A stretch of 64,000 nucleotides of DNA from Anaerolineae bacterium. GTDB taxonomy: Bacteria > Chloroflexota > Anaerolineae > Aggregatilineales > Aggregatilineaceae. The notes under the pieces are model-generated. The model ran no database searches and had not been told where the DNA came from. It saw only the letters and a list, made by a program, of their open reading frames with translations. Below are positions 35,688 to 45,135 of this stretch, in pieces; the stretch's first letter is position 1; each line of letters opens with the position of its first letter. A program made the position numbers and the translations under genes. The stretch covers positions 62,001 to 126,000 of the forward strand of contig JAOSJP010000004.1 of assembly GCA_027494015.1 (NCBI GenBank), read 5' to 3'.

Positions 35688-35880
35688 GGGTGTGCGCAAA
35701 GGTTGTCAGCGACTTATTTGACGTGGGGGTGTTGACCTCACCCCCAGCCTCGCTGCGCTCGGCTTGCCCCCTCTCCGTCAACGGAGAGGGGGCGGCGAGG
35801 CGCGTCAGCGCCGAGCGGGGGTGAGGTCAGCCAGGGCGCAGCAGAGCAGCGCCTCTGCCTGACAGGTTTTGCGCGCGCCC
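35688..35880 (+). repeat. MITE-like palindromic element, single copy
   Basis: The left-end module (GGGTGTGCGCAAAGG, 35688) leads through TTGACCTCACCCCC into one palindrome unit, then the GGGCGC/GCGCC hairpin and the right-end module CTGACAGGTTTTGCGCGC. It resembles the element at 13808-14325 but holds one unit only. Sequence from 35881 to 36020 has no gene. Confidence 0.8.
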
Positions 35881-36020
35881 CCTGTCCCTCTGCCGCACAC
35901 GCACTCCGCGAATATTGCACAAAGCGCCGCTCTTCTGTACATTCCACAATACCGGCAACGCCCAATCGGGCCTGCCGCACTCCCACTGAGACGCCCGTCT
36001 TGTTTTCCAGGAGCAAGCCC

Positions 36021-39000
36021 ATGCGTAAACAGACAATTCACCTGGTTCGGTTCGTGGGATGGGCGCTGCTGATCGCCGCGCTGATCCCGGCCAATGGCCT
36101 GCTCGCCCAGGATGACGCGCAGGGCGGACTCAACCGCGCGGCGCTGCTGCACGACAGCCGCGACGACCTCTACCGCACGCCGACCGGCCCCGTGCCCACC
36201 AATAGCGCGGTGACGCTGCGCTTCCGCACGGCGGCGCGCGATGTGGAGGCGGTCACCGTGCGCGTGTGGGACGACCGCGCCCAGACGCAAACGCTGCTGC
36301 CCATGAGCGTGATCACCACCACACCGGACGGCTATGACCTGTGGGAAGCGACGCTGAGCACGGGCAAGACGCCGACCATCTACTGGTACCGCTTCCTGGT
36401 CAGCCGGGGCGAGCAGACGGTGTACTACGAGGACGACACCCGCCCCGGCGCGGACGGCGTTTACTTCCCGGCCAACGAGGGCGGCCCTGGCGTCGCCTAC
36501 GACGAAAGCCCCGACCTCAGCTACCAGCTCACCGTCTACGACCCGGCCTTCTACACGCCCGAATGGATGCGCAACGCGGTCGTCTACCAGATATTCCCCG
36601 ACCGCTTCCGCAACGGCGACCCGTCCAACGACCCCGCCGACGACTCGCTGGAGTTCTACGACGGGCTGCGCTCGGTCTTCCACGAGACGTGGAACGAGCC
36701 GCCCGTTGACCCGCGCCAGCCGGGCGAGTACGCGGGCCGCTGGAACGTGGACTTCTTCGGCGGAGACCTGGCCGGGATCATCGAGAAGCTCGATTACCTG
36801 CAAGACCTCGGCGTGACGGCCATCTACCTGAATCCGATCTTCGACGCCCGTTCCAATCACCGCTACGACACCGCCGACTTCAAGGCGCTGGACCCTCTGC
36901 TGGGCGACCTGGAGACGTTCCAGACGCTCGTCGCCGAGGCCGAGGCGCGCGGCATGGTGCTCATCCTCGACGGCGTGTTCAACCACCTGTCGTCCGACAG
37001 CGCCTTTTTCGACCGCTACGGGCGCTACGAGGAAGTGGGCGCCTGCGAAAGCCTGGACTCGCCCTACCGCAACTGGTTCTTCTTCGTGCCGCCGAAGGGC
37101 GAGCAGCCCTCGCCATGTGTGGACAACCCGCAGGGCGCGACCTACTACGTCTCCTGGGCCGGTTACGACAGCATCCCCAAGCTCAACAGCGACAACCCCG
37201 GCGTGCGCCTGTACGTTTACACCGGGCGCAACAGCGTGGTGGCGACCTGGGGGCGCGAGGGCATCGGCGGCTGGCGGCTGGACGTGGGCGGCGACATTGA
37301 CGCCGGCGGCCCGGCCAGCGACTACTGGGAAGGCTTTCGCAACGCCGTGCGCAACGCCAACCCGGAGGGCGTGATCATCGGCGAAGAATGGGGCAACGCC
37401 ACGCGCTGGCTGCTGGGCAACGAGTGGGACTCGGTGATGAACTATCAGTTGCGGCGCGGCATCCTCGGCTTCGTGCGCGAGGAAGACTTCACCGACAACG
37501 ACGCCAACGGCGACCGCATCCTCCACGCGCTGACGCCGGGCCAGCTTGATGGGATCATCCAGGACATCGCCGCCGACTACCCGCCGCTGGCCAACCACGC
37601 CATGATGAATCTGCTGGGCAGCCACGACACGTCGCGCCTGCTCTTCGTGGCCGGCGACACCGAGCGCCAGAAGCTGGCTGCCCTGCTGCAATTCGCTTTG
37701 CCCGGCGCGCCGACCATCTATTATGGCGACGAGATCGCCCTCAACGCGCCCAGCGTCAGCGACAGCAGCACCCTGCAGGACGACCCCTACAACCGCGCGC
37801 CCTATCCCTGGCCGGACGCTGCGGGCGACGCCTACGGCCCGCCCGACGAAGACATGCTCGCCTTCTACCAGGCATTGGCCGCGCTGCGCGGCGCCAACCC
37901 TGCCCTGCGCGAAGGGGCGAGCGCATCACTCTGCTGGCCGACGACGCGACCGGCGTCTACGCCTTCCTGCGCCTGGACGCGGCGGCGGGCAACGCCGCCC
38001 TGGTCGTCGCCAACAAGGGCGGCGCCGCGCAGACGGTGACGCTCGACGTGAGCGGGCTGCTGCCCGAAGGGTTCACTCTCGATCCGGCCTTTGCCCAGGT
38101 GGGCGAGGCGCGCACCGTCCCGATTGACGTGGGCGGCATCCTCAGCGGCGAGCTACGCCTTATGCAGCCGGCAGAGCCGGCGGTCGTCACCGCCGGCGCG
38201 CTGACGGTGACGGTTGGCGCGCTCGGCGGCAACATCTGGGCCGGGACGCGCCGGGCTTCGTTCGTCGCGCCCACGCCGCCCGCCAATGTGACCGCCGCAG
38301 GCGTCAGCGGGCGCGTGACCGTGACCTGGGACGCCGTCCCTGGCGCGGCGGGCTATCGCCTCTACCGCAGCCCGGTGGCGACGGGCGGCTTCGTCCCGCT
38401 GGGCGACGCCCTGGCGGAGGCAAGCAGCTTCGTGGACGCGACGACGACGGACGGCTACCGCTACTTCTACGCGGTGGCGAGTGTCAGCACGGACGGGCTG
38501 ATCGGGCCGCTGAGCGCCAGCGTGCCCGCCGTGCCCAGCGCGGCCATCAGCGAGACTCACTTCCTGGCTGAGGACATGCCCGCCGAAATCACCCTGGCCT
38601 ACGGCGCGACGACCACGGTCCGCGCGGCGGTGCGCATCCCCGGCGCGACCGAAGCAGACGGCCCGGCGGTCGGCGTGCTTGCTGAAGCAGCGCTGCTCCC
38701 CGCCGAAGCCGACACAACAGCCGTGCCCGCCTGGACGCCGATGCAGTACGCCACAGACGAGGACGGCGCGGACGTTTACCAGGTCGCGCTGCCGCTGAGC
38801 CTCGCCGGTGACTTTGTGCACATGGCCCGCTTCAGCAGCGACGCCGGCGAGACGTGGACGGTCGTCACCCTCCCGGATGGGACGTACCCGCCGCTGACGG
38901 TGCTCGCGCCCGACGACACGGAAGCGCCCGCCCCGCCCGCCTCGGCGGAGATTCTTCAGGCGTCGCTGGCCGGGGTGATCGTCACCTGGGAGGACTCGCC

Positions 39001-39559
39001 CGCCGAAGACGCCGCCGCCTATCGTGTCTACCGCACCTTCGAGGGCAAGACGACCCTGGCCGGTGAAGTCCCGGCGGACGCCGAAAACCGCTTCGCCGAC
39101 CGGGCGGTGAGCGCCGGCAACACCTACGCCTATTCAGTGTCCGCTGTGGACACGGCGCTCAACGAATCGGAGCCGGTGAGCGCGGGCGAGGCGAAAGTGC
39201 AGCGGCGCGGCATCCCGGTGACTTTCATCGTCACCGTGCCCGACTACACCAAAGAAGGCGCGGGCAGCGTGTTCATCGCCGGCGACTTCGGCACCAAAGA
39301 CCTGCCCAACTGGGACCCGGCGGGGATCGAGATGGCGCAGGTGGACGACCAGCACTGGAAGGTCACGCTGGAGCTGCCGGAGAGCGCCGCCATCCAGTAC
39401 AAGTACGTGCGCGGGACGTGGAACGCCGTCGAGAAGGGGGTGGAATGCGAAGAGATCGCCAACCGCACCCTGACCGTGACCGTCCCCGAAGGCGCGTCCG
39501 AGTTGATCGTGGACACGGACATCGTCGCCAAGTGGCGCGACCTGGACAAGTGCGGGTAG
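36021..39559 (+). CDS. Secreted amylopullulanase-like GH13 enzyme, broken by a frameshift in a G run
   Basis: From the ATG at 36021 (AGGAG nine bases upstream). Signal peptide to about residue 30 (NGLLAQ), an N-terminal E-set/CBM34-like domain (about 35-175), then a GH13 barrel with VVYQIFPDRFRNGDPSND, nucleophile Asp in GGWRLDVGG (about 421), acid Glu in VIIGEEWGN (about 455) and Asp in LLGSHDTSR (about 536). At GGGG 37914-37917 one base seems missing. With it, reading continues as GERITLLADDATGVYAFLRL, completing the enzyme's C-domain, followed by two fibronectin-III modules and a terminal starch-binding-like domain (VFIAGDFGTKDLPNWDP). Total about 1180 residues. It would degrade starch or pullulan outside the cell. 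Confidence 0.85.
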
Positions 39560-39606
39560 AGGGGCAGCCGGGTCTCTTGTGTTCAGCCCGTAGGCGCGCC
39601 GACGCC

Positions 39607-39639
39607 AGACTTCCGAAGTTTCTGAAACTTCGGAAGTCT
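39607..39639. repeat. GACTTCCGAAGT palindrome after the GH13 gene
   Basis: 15-bp arms (39607-39621 with 39625-39639), 3-base loop, followed by TCTTGC. It lies 48 bases after the stop codon. Confidence 0.8.
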
Positions 39640-39654
39640 CTTGCGGCGGAACGC

Positions 39655-39895
39655 CCCTCCCCCTGCTATCCGGCGATCAAAGTCCCCCTCTCTGGCTCGG
39701 CTGGAGAGGGGGTTTAGGGAGAGAGGCCAGCGCAGGAGCCTTGCTCTGCGCGCCCTGGAGCACCATGCCCCTCCCCCTGGCCCCCTCCCCGGCGAAGCCA
39801 GAGAGGGGGAAGACACCGTGCAGGCGCGCCTCGCCTCCCCCTCTCCGTCAACGGAGAGGGGGAAGAGCCGAGCGTAGCGAGGCCAGGGGGTGAGG
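39655..39895 (+). repeat. Mixed GC-rich palindromes in the intergenic gap
   Basis: A CCCCTCTC/GAGAGGGG type hairpin (about 39680-39712), a second near 39765-39812, and a trimmed CTCACCCC-family palindrome (39822-39895) ending GGGGGTGAGGTTG. No gene is visible until 40006. Confidence 0.65.
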
Positions 39896-40005
39896 TTGAT
39901 CGGTTGGCACCTCGCCTCTCGCCTTCGTAGAATTGACTCTATGCTGCTTGCGGGGGGCCTGGCTATGCAGCGCCGACATGTCGCCGACACACGGAGACCT
40001 GGCCC

Positions 40006-40992
40006 ATGCCATCTACTTTCGCCTTCCGCCTGAGCGCCCTGTGCGCGCTGATCATCCTGCTGGCGCTGGCTGCCCCCACCGGGGCGCAGACTCCCCCGCC
40101 GATCACCGTCACCCCCACGCCCGACCCTTATGCCGGCCTGTCGGTTGACGAGCTGGCCGCGCGCAATTACGGGCGCGGAGCGGTCACCATCGTCGAGACG
40201 ATGGGCAGCTACCCGGAGTTCACCCGCTACCTGGTCAGCTATCCCAGCGACGACCTGACCATCTACGGCTTCATGAACGTGCCGGTCGGCGAGGGGCCGT
40301 TCCCGGTGATCATCGCCCTGCACGGCTACATTGACCCGGCGGTCTATGGCACGCTGGACTACACCACACGCTACGCCGACGACCTGGCCCGCGCCGGATT
40401 CCTGGTGCTGCACCCCAACCTGCGCGGCTATGGCCCGTCGAGCAATGGGCTGAACCTGTTCCGCGTGGGCATGGCTGTGGATGTTCTGCACCTGGTGGGG
40501 TTGGTGCGCCAGACGGGCGGGCTGCCCGGCGCGCTGGCCCCCGCCGACCCGGACGCCATCGGCCTGTGGGGGCACAGCATGGGCGGGGGCATCTCGCTGC
40601 GGACGATCACCGTCAGCGCGGACGTGCGCGCCGCCGTGCTCTACGGGGCGATGAGCGGGAATGAAGCGTGGAACTACGCCAAGATTCAGGAATGGTCGGG
40701 CGGGACGCGCGGGCGAGCCGAGATGCGCGCGCCTGACGAGGTGATCCAGCGCATCTCGCCGATTGAGTACCTGGAGCGCATCCAGACGGCGGTGAGCATC
40801 CATCACGGCACGGCGGACGATCAGGTGCCGCTGGAGTGGGCGGCGGATCTGTGCCAGCGGCTCAACGCGCTGGGCAAATCTGTCGAGTGCTTCGCTTACG
40901 AGGGTCAGCCGCACACCTTCACCGGCGAGGGCGACCGGCTGTTCGTGCAGCGCACGATTGATTTCTTCAACCGCTGGCTGCGCGGGGGCTAG
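40006..40992 (+). CDS. Secreted alpha/beta hydrolase (S9/dienelactone-hydrolase type)
   Basis: 328 residues with a signal peptide ending near residue 28 (PTGAQT) and a short proline/threonine stretch. The hydrolase fold shows the oxyanion turn IIALHGYIDP, the nucleophile elbow GLWGHSMGGGIS (Ser), the acid in HHGTADDQVPLEW (Asp) and the histidine in YEGQPHTFTGEG, in the order expected for prolyl-oligopeptidase-like esterases. It could be a peptidase or an esterase. A GGAG lies nine bases before the ATG. The gene stands alone between the GH13 gene and hicBA. Confidence 0.88.
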   Translation: MPSTFAFRLSALCALIILLALAAPTGAQTPPPITVTPTPDPYAGLSVDELAARNYGRGAVTIVETMGSYPEFTRYLVSYPSDDLTIYGFMNVPVGEGPFPVIIALHGYIDPAVYGTLDYTTRYADDLARAGFLVLHPNLRGYGPSSNGLNLFRVGMAVDVLHLVGLVRQTGGLPGALAPADPDAIGLWGHSMGGGISLRTITVSADVRAAVLYGAMSGNEAWNYAKIQEWSGGTRGRAEMRAPDEVIQRISPIEYLERIQTAVSIHHGTADDQVPLEWAADLCQRLNALGKSVECFAYEGQPHTFTGEGDRLFVQRTIDFFNRWLRGG

Positions 40993-41094
40993 GCGATCTC
41001 AGCCGCCCTTTGCCGCGACGCGCATACTGCACCGTTGCGCTGGTTGCGAACGCAGGACGGCGAATCAACCGCAGCAGAGACCGTGACCGTCGCG

Positions 41095-41100
41095 TATAAT
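41095..41100 (+). promoter_or_regulatory. -10 box of the hicBA operon
   Basis: A perfect TATAAT 36 bases before the hicB start codon. No clear -35 box. Toxin-antitoxin promoters often lie this close to the antitoxin gene. Confidence 0.4.
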
Positions 41101-41135
41101 AGGGGCAAGTCGGTGGCAATGAGCGAGGAACTGCG

Positions 41136-41384
41136 ATGAGCACAGCGCGCGACACCGTGGAAATCAGAGTCGAAGTGACTCAAGACGACGACTATGGCAC
41201 CGTGTATGTCGCCACCAACGACGAACTAGGGCTGGTGACCGACGGTAAGACGTTCGAGATGCTGCTCAATAACCTGCGCGAGGCGCTTGGCCTGTGCCTG
41301 GAAGATGCTGCTGCATTGAACATTGCGCCTGGGCCGCGCATCGTGATCACGATGGAAATGCCGCAGAATGCCCAAACTGCGTAG
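41136..41384 (+). CDS. hicB: HicB-family antitoxin (DUF1902-like)
   Basis: 82 residues with GAGGAA upstream. The partial RNase-H-like fold of HicB is visible in RVEVTQDDDYGTVYVATNDELGLVTDG, followed by a helix with NNLREALGLCLED. It would bind and block HicA. No DNA-binding domain (ribbon-helix-helix or HTH) is appended, so autoregulation must be indirect or absent. It overlaps hicA by 17 bases and precedes it, the reverse of the E. coli hicA-hicB order. Confidence 0.85.
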   Translation: MSTARDTVEIRVEVTQDDDYGTVYVATNDELGLVTDGKTFEMLLNNLREALGLCLEDAAALNIAPGPRIVITMEMPQNAQTA

Positions 41385-41616
41385 GCTCTCCGGCCCGGAA
41401 GTGATCGCTACCCTTGAATCGTTTGGCTTCATTGAGACGCGCGCGAAAGGCAGCCACCACCGCCTCAAACTGACGTTGGACGATCAGACATGTTACACGA
41501 CCGTGCCTATGCATGGCAGCAAGCCGCTTCCAACCGGCACGCTGCGCGCTATCCTGCGGCAAGTCGCCCTCTGTATTTCCGAAGACGAGTTGCGTGCCCA
41601 CTTCTACACAGATTGA
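41368..41616 (+). CDS. hicA: HicA-family mRNA-interferase toxin
   Basis: 82 residues of the dsRBD-like HicA fold: LRRLSGPEVIATLESFGFIETRAKGSHHRL with the catalytic histidine in GSHHRL, then VPMHGSKPLPTGTLRAILRQ. HicA cleaves mRNA independently of the ribosome unless held by HicB. The overlap with hicB indicates coupled translation. The last residues (ISEDELRAHFYTD) are typical of the longer HicA subgroup. Confidence 0.9.
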   Translation: MPKLRRLSGPEVIATLESFGFIETRAKGSHHRLKLTLDDQTCYTTVPMHGSKPLPTGTLRAILRQVALCISEDELRAHFYTD

Positions 41617-41639
41617 TCTCTCGTGATCATTCGTTGCAA

Positions 41640-41764
41640 AAGCTGAGAAGCGGGACGTCGGGCATGGTCATACCTCGCAAGCGGCTTTCAGCGGTGAGCA
41701 GTCCGCGAGAAGGGAGACCGCTCGCCAGCACAAGCGGCTGACGGCTGAAAGCTGAGTGCTCCTC
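41640..41764. repeat. Imperfect inverted repeat downstream of hicA
   Basis: CTTTCAGC near 41686 faces GCTGAAAG near 41746 with CGGTGAGC/GCTCGCC-like pieces between, in the AGCAGTC/GCTGAC low-complexity vocabulary also seen near 31146 and 55381. Confidence 0.5.
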
Positions 41765-43096
41765 TCACAGATTAGGCACCAAATACATCTCCAGCGCGTA
41801 CAGGGCGAACAGGGCCAGCGCCGCGATCGCCGCCAGCGGCAGCCAGTCGGCGGGCGCGCGCCGCCCGAAAACCAGCCCCGCCCAGCCGCGCAGCCCCGCC
41901 GCGACGCCCAGCGCCAGCGGGATCAGCGCCGGGTAGAGGTAGCGGCCCTGGAACTGCACGAACTCGCGGTTGTAGAGCAGGAAGGCGGCGATCACCAGGA
42001 CGATCACGGCGGCAAAGACGATCAGCGCGTCGCGCGCCGGCCCGTCCAGGGCGCACGGGAAGCGCTCGCGCCAGGCGTAGATCGCCGCGCCCGCCAGCAG
42101 CCCCAGCGTGATCAGCCACAGGGCGCGATACGCGGTGCCGGGCAGCGGCACGGCCATCCAGCCGAACTGCCCCCAGAAGCTGTGAAAGGTCGTGCGGAGC
42201 ATGTTTTCCAGGTACTGCCGCTCGTCCCCGCCGAGCACACCTTCGATGTACTCGCCCGTGCGCACCTGGCCCACCGTCACCTCGTCGTGGCGGGCCAGCC
42301 CGGTGAAGTCCGTCCCGCCGTAGGTGTCCAGGTTGCGCGCCCACCATACGCCACCGATCAGCAGCGCGGGCAGGATCGCCGCCGCCAGGTGCGCGGCAGC
42401 GGTGCGGGGCGGCCAGCGCTCGCGCCGCCAGCGCAGCAGCACAGCCAGGGCGACGATGCCCGCCAGGAAATAGACCGTCGTCTTGGTGATCAGGGCGATT
42501 CCGACCAGGACGCCGAGCGCCAGCGGACGGGCGCGCGGCGCTCCGCGCAGGTAGACGACCGCCGCCCACAGCGTCAGCGCGACGACGAGATCGGCCAGCG
42601 CGTCGTTGTTGACGCTGGCGGCGATGCTCAACCGTTGCGGCAGGAAGGCGACGAAGCCCGCCCCGGCCAGGGCCAGGCTCGTTCGGCCCGGCAGCGCCGC
42701 GCGGATGACCGCCCAGGCCCCGATCACCGCGCCCGCGCCGAGCAGCGCCGACATCAGGCGCAGCGCGAGCAGGTCGCCGCCGGACAGCGCGTAGACGGGC
42801 GTTTGCAACAGGTAGTAGAGCGGGGGCTGATGATCTTCGTACTGGATGGTATCCAGCCGGTCGAGGAGGGCCGGGGCGAAGCCGCTGTCTTTCAGTTGCT
42901 CCTGGTATTCCTGCTGCCAGTCGCCCGGCGCAATGACCGGCAGCCGACCCTCGTCGGCGATCTGGCGCACGTAGTTGTAGTGCGCTGGCTCGTCGGGGGC
43001 CTGCCAGTCGGGCGTGCGGGCCGCGTACAGCCCGGCCAGGGCCAGATACACGGCCAGGATGACGGCCAGCGCCGCCCCCTCTGCGCGGCGAGTCAT
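41765..43096 (-). CDS. DUF2142-like multi-spanning membrane protein (GT-C glycosyltransferase relative)
   Basis: 443 residues with GGAGGAAG four bases before the ATG. About eleven membrane helices. The first extracytoplasmic loop holds PDWQAPDEPAHYNYVRQIAD (acidic Asp-Glu pair) and HQPPLYYLLQTP, the pattern of DUF2142 and related GT-C enzymes. The later helices include SIAASVNNDALAD and FQGRYLYPALIPLALG. A role in exopolysaccharide or glycan assembly at the membrane is likely but unproven. No polymerase or flippase genes are adjacent. Confidence 0.82.
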   Translation of the reverse strand: MTRRAEGAALAVILAVYLALAGLYAARTPDWQAPDEPAHYNYVRQIADEGRLPVIAPGDWQQEYQEQLKDSGFAPALLDRLDTIQYEDHQPPLYYLLQTPVYALSGGDLLALRLMSALLGAGAVIGAWAVIRAALPGRTSLALAGAGFVAFLPQRLSIAASVNNDALADLVVALTLWAAVVYLRGAPRARPLALGVLVGIALITKTTVYFLAGIVALAVLLRWRRERWPPRTAAAHLAAAILPALLIGGVWWARNLDTYGGTDFTGLARHDEVTVGQVRTGEYIEGVLGGDERQYLENMLRTTFHSFWGQFGWMAVPLPGTAYRALWLITLGLLAGAAIYAWRERFPCALDGPARDALIVFAAVIVLVIAAFLLYNREFVQFQGRYLYPALIPLALGVAAGLRGWAGLVFGRRAPADWLPLAAIAALALFALYALEMYLVPNL

Positions 43097-43163
43097 GCGG
43101 CTTCCTCCGCGCCCCCGCTGGTCACGGTTCCCGCGCTCTGCTGGCCGTTGTCCGCCGCTTGCT

Positions 43164-43541
43164 TCATGCCCCCGTGCCGTCGCCTCGCCTGACGGCGGCG
43201 GCGGACGGAGCCGGCCCCATCTCGCCGCGCCTGTACGCCGGGCGCAGCAGCGGCTCGACGCGCGTCTCGCTGTAGACGTATTCGACCTTCTTCGCTTTCA
43301 TCCCGCGCGGGCCGCCGCCGATCTCCTTGTTGGTGTCGGAGACAGTGGCTCGCTCGACGATGGTGACGCTCAGCCCGGCGTTGGGCAGCACCCACAGCGT
43401 ATGATATTCGTCCCACATCGCGTTGCGGTAATACTTGAGGATCGCATCCGGGTCCAGGGCGCGGATTTCCTTGCGCACATCTTTGAGTTTCATGGCGCTC
43501 AGGCGGCGGGCCAGTTGTTCGTGGGCAGCCTGGTCTATCAT
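43164..43541 (-). CDS. Hypothetical protein
   Basis: 125 residues from the ATG at 43541, chosen because GGAGGG lies seven bases upstream. The N-terminal helix pair (AAHEQLARRLSAMKLKDVRKEIRALDPDAILKYYRN) is followed by a beta-rich part (YHTLWVLPNAGLSVTIVERATVSD, then VEYVYSETRVEP) and a disordered C-terminal tail rich in Ala, Arg and Pro. No family recognised, no signal peptide or membrane segment. It lies 67 bases upstream of the DUF2142 gene on the same strand, and is divergent from xseA. Confidence 0.7.
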   Translation of the reverse strand: MIDQAAHEQLARRLSAMKLKDVRKEIRALDPDAILKYYRNAMWDEYHTLWVLPNAGLSVTIVERATVSDTNKEIGGGPRGMKAKKVEYVYSETRVEPLLRPAYRRGEMGPAPSAAAVRRGDGTGA

Positions 43542-43613
43542 GGACTTCCCTCCACTTTCATTTGCTGAAAGGGGGTAATTGTACACGTACCGGCGGTAAT
43601 TCTAGCACAGAAT

Positions 43614-43835
43614 GGGCGGCGGGGGTGCACGAACAACCTGTTGCCAGGGGAAGTTCAGGAATGCTTGCTGAAGGCCTCCCCCCTCAGTCCCCCCTCCAGC
43701 AGAGCTAGAGGGGGATGGTCTGGCAGGGGTTCTCCCTTCCTCCCCTGGCTTTGCTGGGAGAAGGGGCCAAGGGGATAGGGGCGTTCTGGCGATTGCCTGA
43801 CAACTTGTTCGTGGCCCCTGGGCGGCGGGGGTGCA
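43614..43835. repeat. Possible insertion element flanked by 16-bp direct repeats
   Basis: GGGCGGCGGGGGTGCA occurs at 43614-43629 and 43820-43835. Inside lie imperfect inverted ends (ACGAACAAC near 43629, GTTGTTCG-like near 43803) and CCCCTC/GAGGGG hairpins. It occupies most of the gap between divergent genes. Confidence 0.5.
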
Positions 43836-43895
43836 TAGCTTTGCCGCGCGGTGTGATGTACAATTCACCGCGACGGAAGGGGGTTGCGGCCAGGC

Positions 43896-45107
43896 ATGAT
43901 GACTCAACCCTATACCATCTGGCAGCTCACCAGCTACATCCGCGACCTGTTCGATCAGGACCCTCGCCTGTACGATGTGTGGGTGGAGGGGGAGATCAGC
44001 AATTTCACGCGGGCGTCGTCGGGGCATCTCTATTTCACGCTCAAAGATGAGCGCAGCGAGCTGCGCTGCGTGATGTGGCGCGCTCAGGCGGCGCGGCTGA
44101 CCTTCGACCCGCAGCACGGCGACGCCGTGATCGCGCACGGCAGCGTGACCGTCTACGAAGCGCGCGGCCAGTACCAGCTTCAGTGCGACGCCCTGCAGAT
44201 CGCCGGGGCAGGCGACCTCAACCGCCAGTTCGAGCTGCTCAAGGCCCGGCTGGACGCCGAGGGACTCTTCGACCCGGCGCGCAAGCGCCCACTCCCGCCC
44301 TTTCCGCGCCGCATCGGCGTCGTCACCTCGCCCACAACCGCTGCCTTCCAGGATATTCTCAACGTGCTGGGCCGGCGCTACCCGCTGGCCGAGATCATCC
44401 TCAGCCCGACGCTGGTGCAGGGCAAAGAAGCGCCGCCGCAGATCATCGCCGCGCTGCGCCGCCTCAACGAGCACAGCGCCGCCGACGTGATCCTGCTGGC
44501 GCGCGGCGGGGGCAGCCTGGAAGACCTGTGGTGCTTCAACGATGAAGAGGTCGTCCGCGCGGTGGTCGCCTCGCGCATCCCGGTTGTCACCGGCGTGGGC
44601 CACGAGATTGACTTCACCCTGGTGGATTTCGCCGCCGACGTGCGCGCCCCCACGCCTTCCGCCGCCGCCGAAATCATTGCCCCGGACGGCCCCGCCATGC
44701 GCGCCATGGCCGAGACGTGGTCCGGGCGGCTGACGGGGCGGATGGCGGCGGCCCTGGCCGACCGTCGCGCGGCGCTGAGCGGGCAGGCGCGCCTGCTGGA
44801 ACGGCTGTCGCCCGCCGTACAGGTGCGCAGCGCCCGCCAGCGCGTGGACGATCTGCTGGGGCGGGCGGGGGCGCGCCTGCGGCTCGACCTGGAGCGGCGG
44901 CGCGAGCGGCTGGCAGCGCAGGCCCGCGCGTTGGACAGCGCCAGTCCGCTGCGGCTGCTGCAGCGTGGTTACGCCATCGTCACGCGGGCGGAGGACGGGG
45001 CGCGCGTGACCAGCGTGCAGCACGCCGCCGAGGATATGCCCATCACCATCACCCTGCACGATGGGCAGCTTACCGCCACCGTTCGCCGTCGCCTGTTCGG
45101 GGCCTAG
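43896..45107 (+). CDS. xseA: Exodeoxyribonuclease VII large subunit
   Basis: 403 residues from the ATG at 43896 (other candidates are ATG 43899 and TTG 43884). The N-terminal OB-fold reads DVWVEGEISNFTRASSGHLYFTLKDE. The catalytic core contains RIGVVTSPTTAAFQDILNVL, ILLARGGGSLEDLWCFNDE and VVTGVGHEIDFTLVDFAADVRAPTPSAAAE, all XseA hallmarks, followed by a coiled-coil of about 120 residues. With XseB it degrades single-stranded DNA in repair and recombination. The partner xseB is not adjacent; a 4.3-kb kinase gene lies between them. Confidence 0.95.
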   Translation: MMTQPYTIWQLTSYIRDLFDQDPRLYDVWVEGEISNFTRASSGHLYFTLKDERSELRCVMWRAQAARLTFDPQHGDAVIAHGSVTVYEARGQYQLQCDALQIAGAGDLNRQFELLKARLDAEGLFDPARKRPLPPFPRRIGVVTSPTTAAFQDILNVLGRRYPLAEIILSPTLVQGKEAPPQIIAALRRLNEHSAADVILLARGGGSLEDLWCFNDEEVVRAVVASRIPVVTGVGHEIDFTLVDFAADVRAPTPSAAAEIIAPDGPAMRAMAETWSGRLTGRMAAALADRRAALSGQARLLERLSPAVQVRSARQRVDDLLGRAGARLRLDLERRRERLAAQARALDSASPLRLLQRGYAIVTRAEDGARVTSVQHAAEDMPITITLHDGQLTATVRRRLFGA

Positions 45108-45135
45108 CCAGGCCCGTGAGGATCGAGGGGCATTG

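Noticed and set aside
36000..36020. Upstream start for the amylopullulanase gene
   Set aside because: The ATG at 36021 has AGGAG at the right distance and starts a proper signal peptide; the upstream start has no ribosome-binding site.
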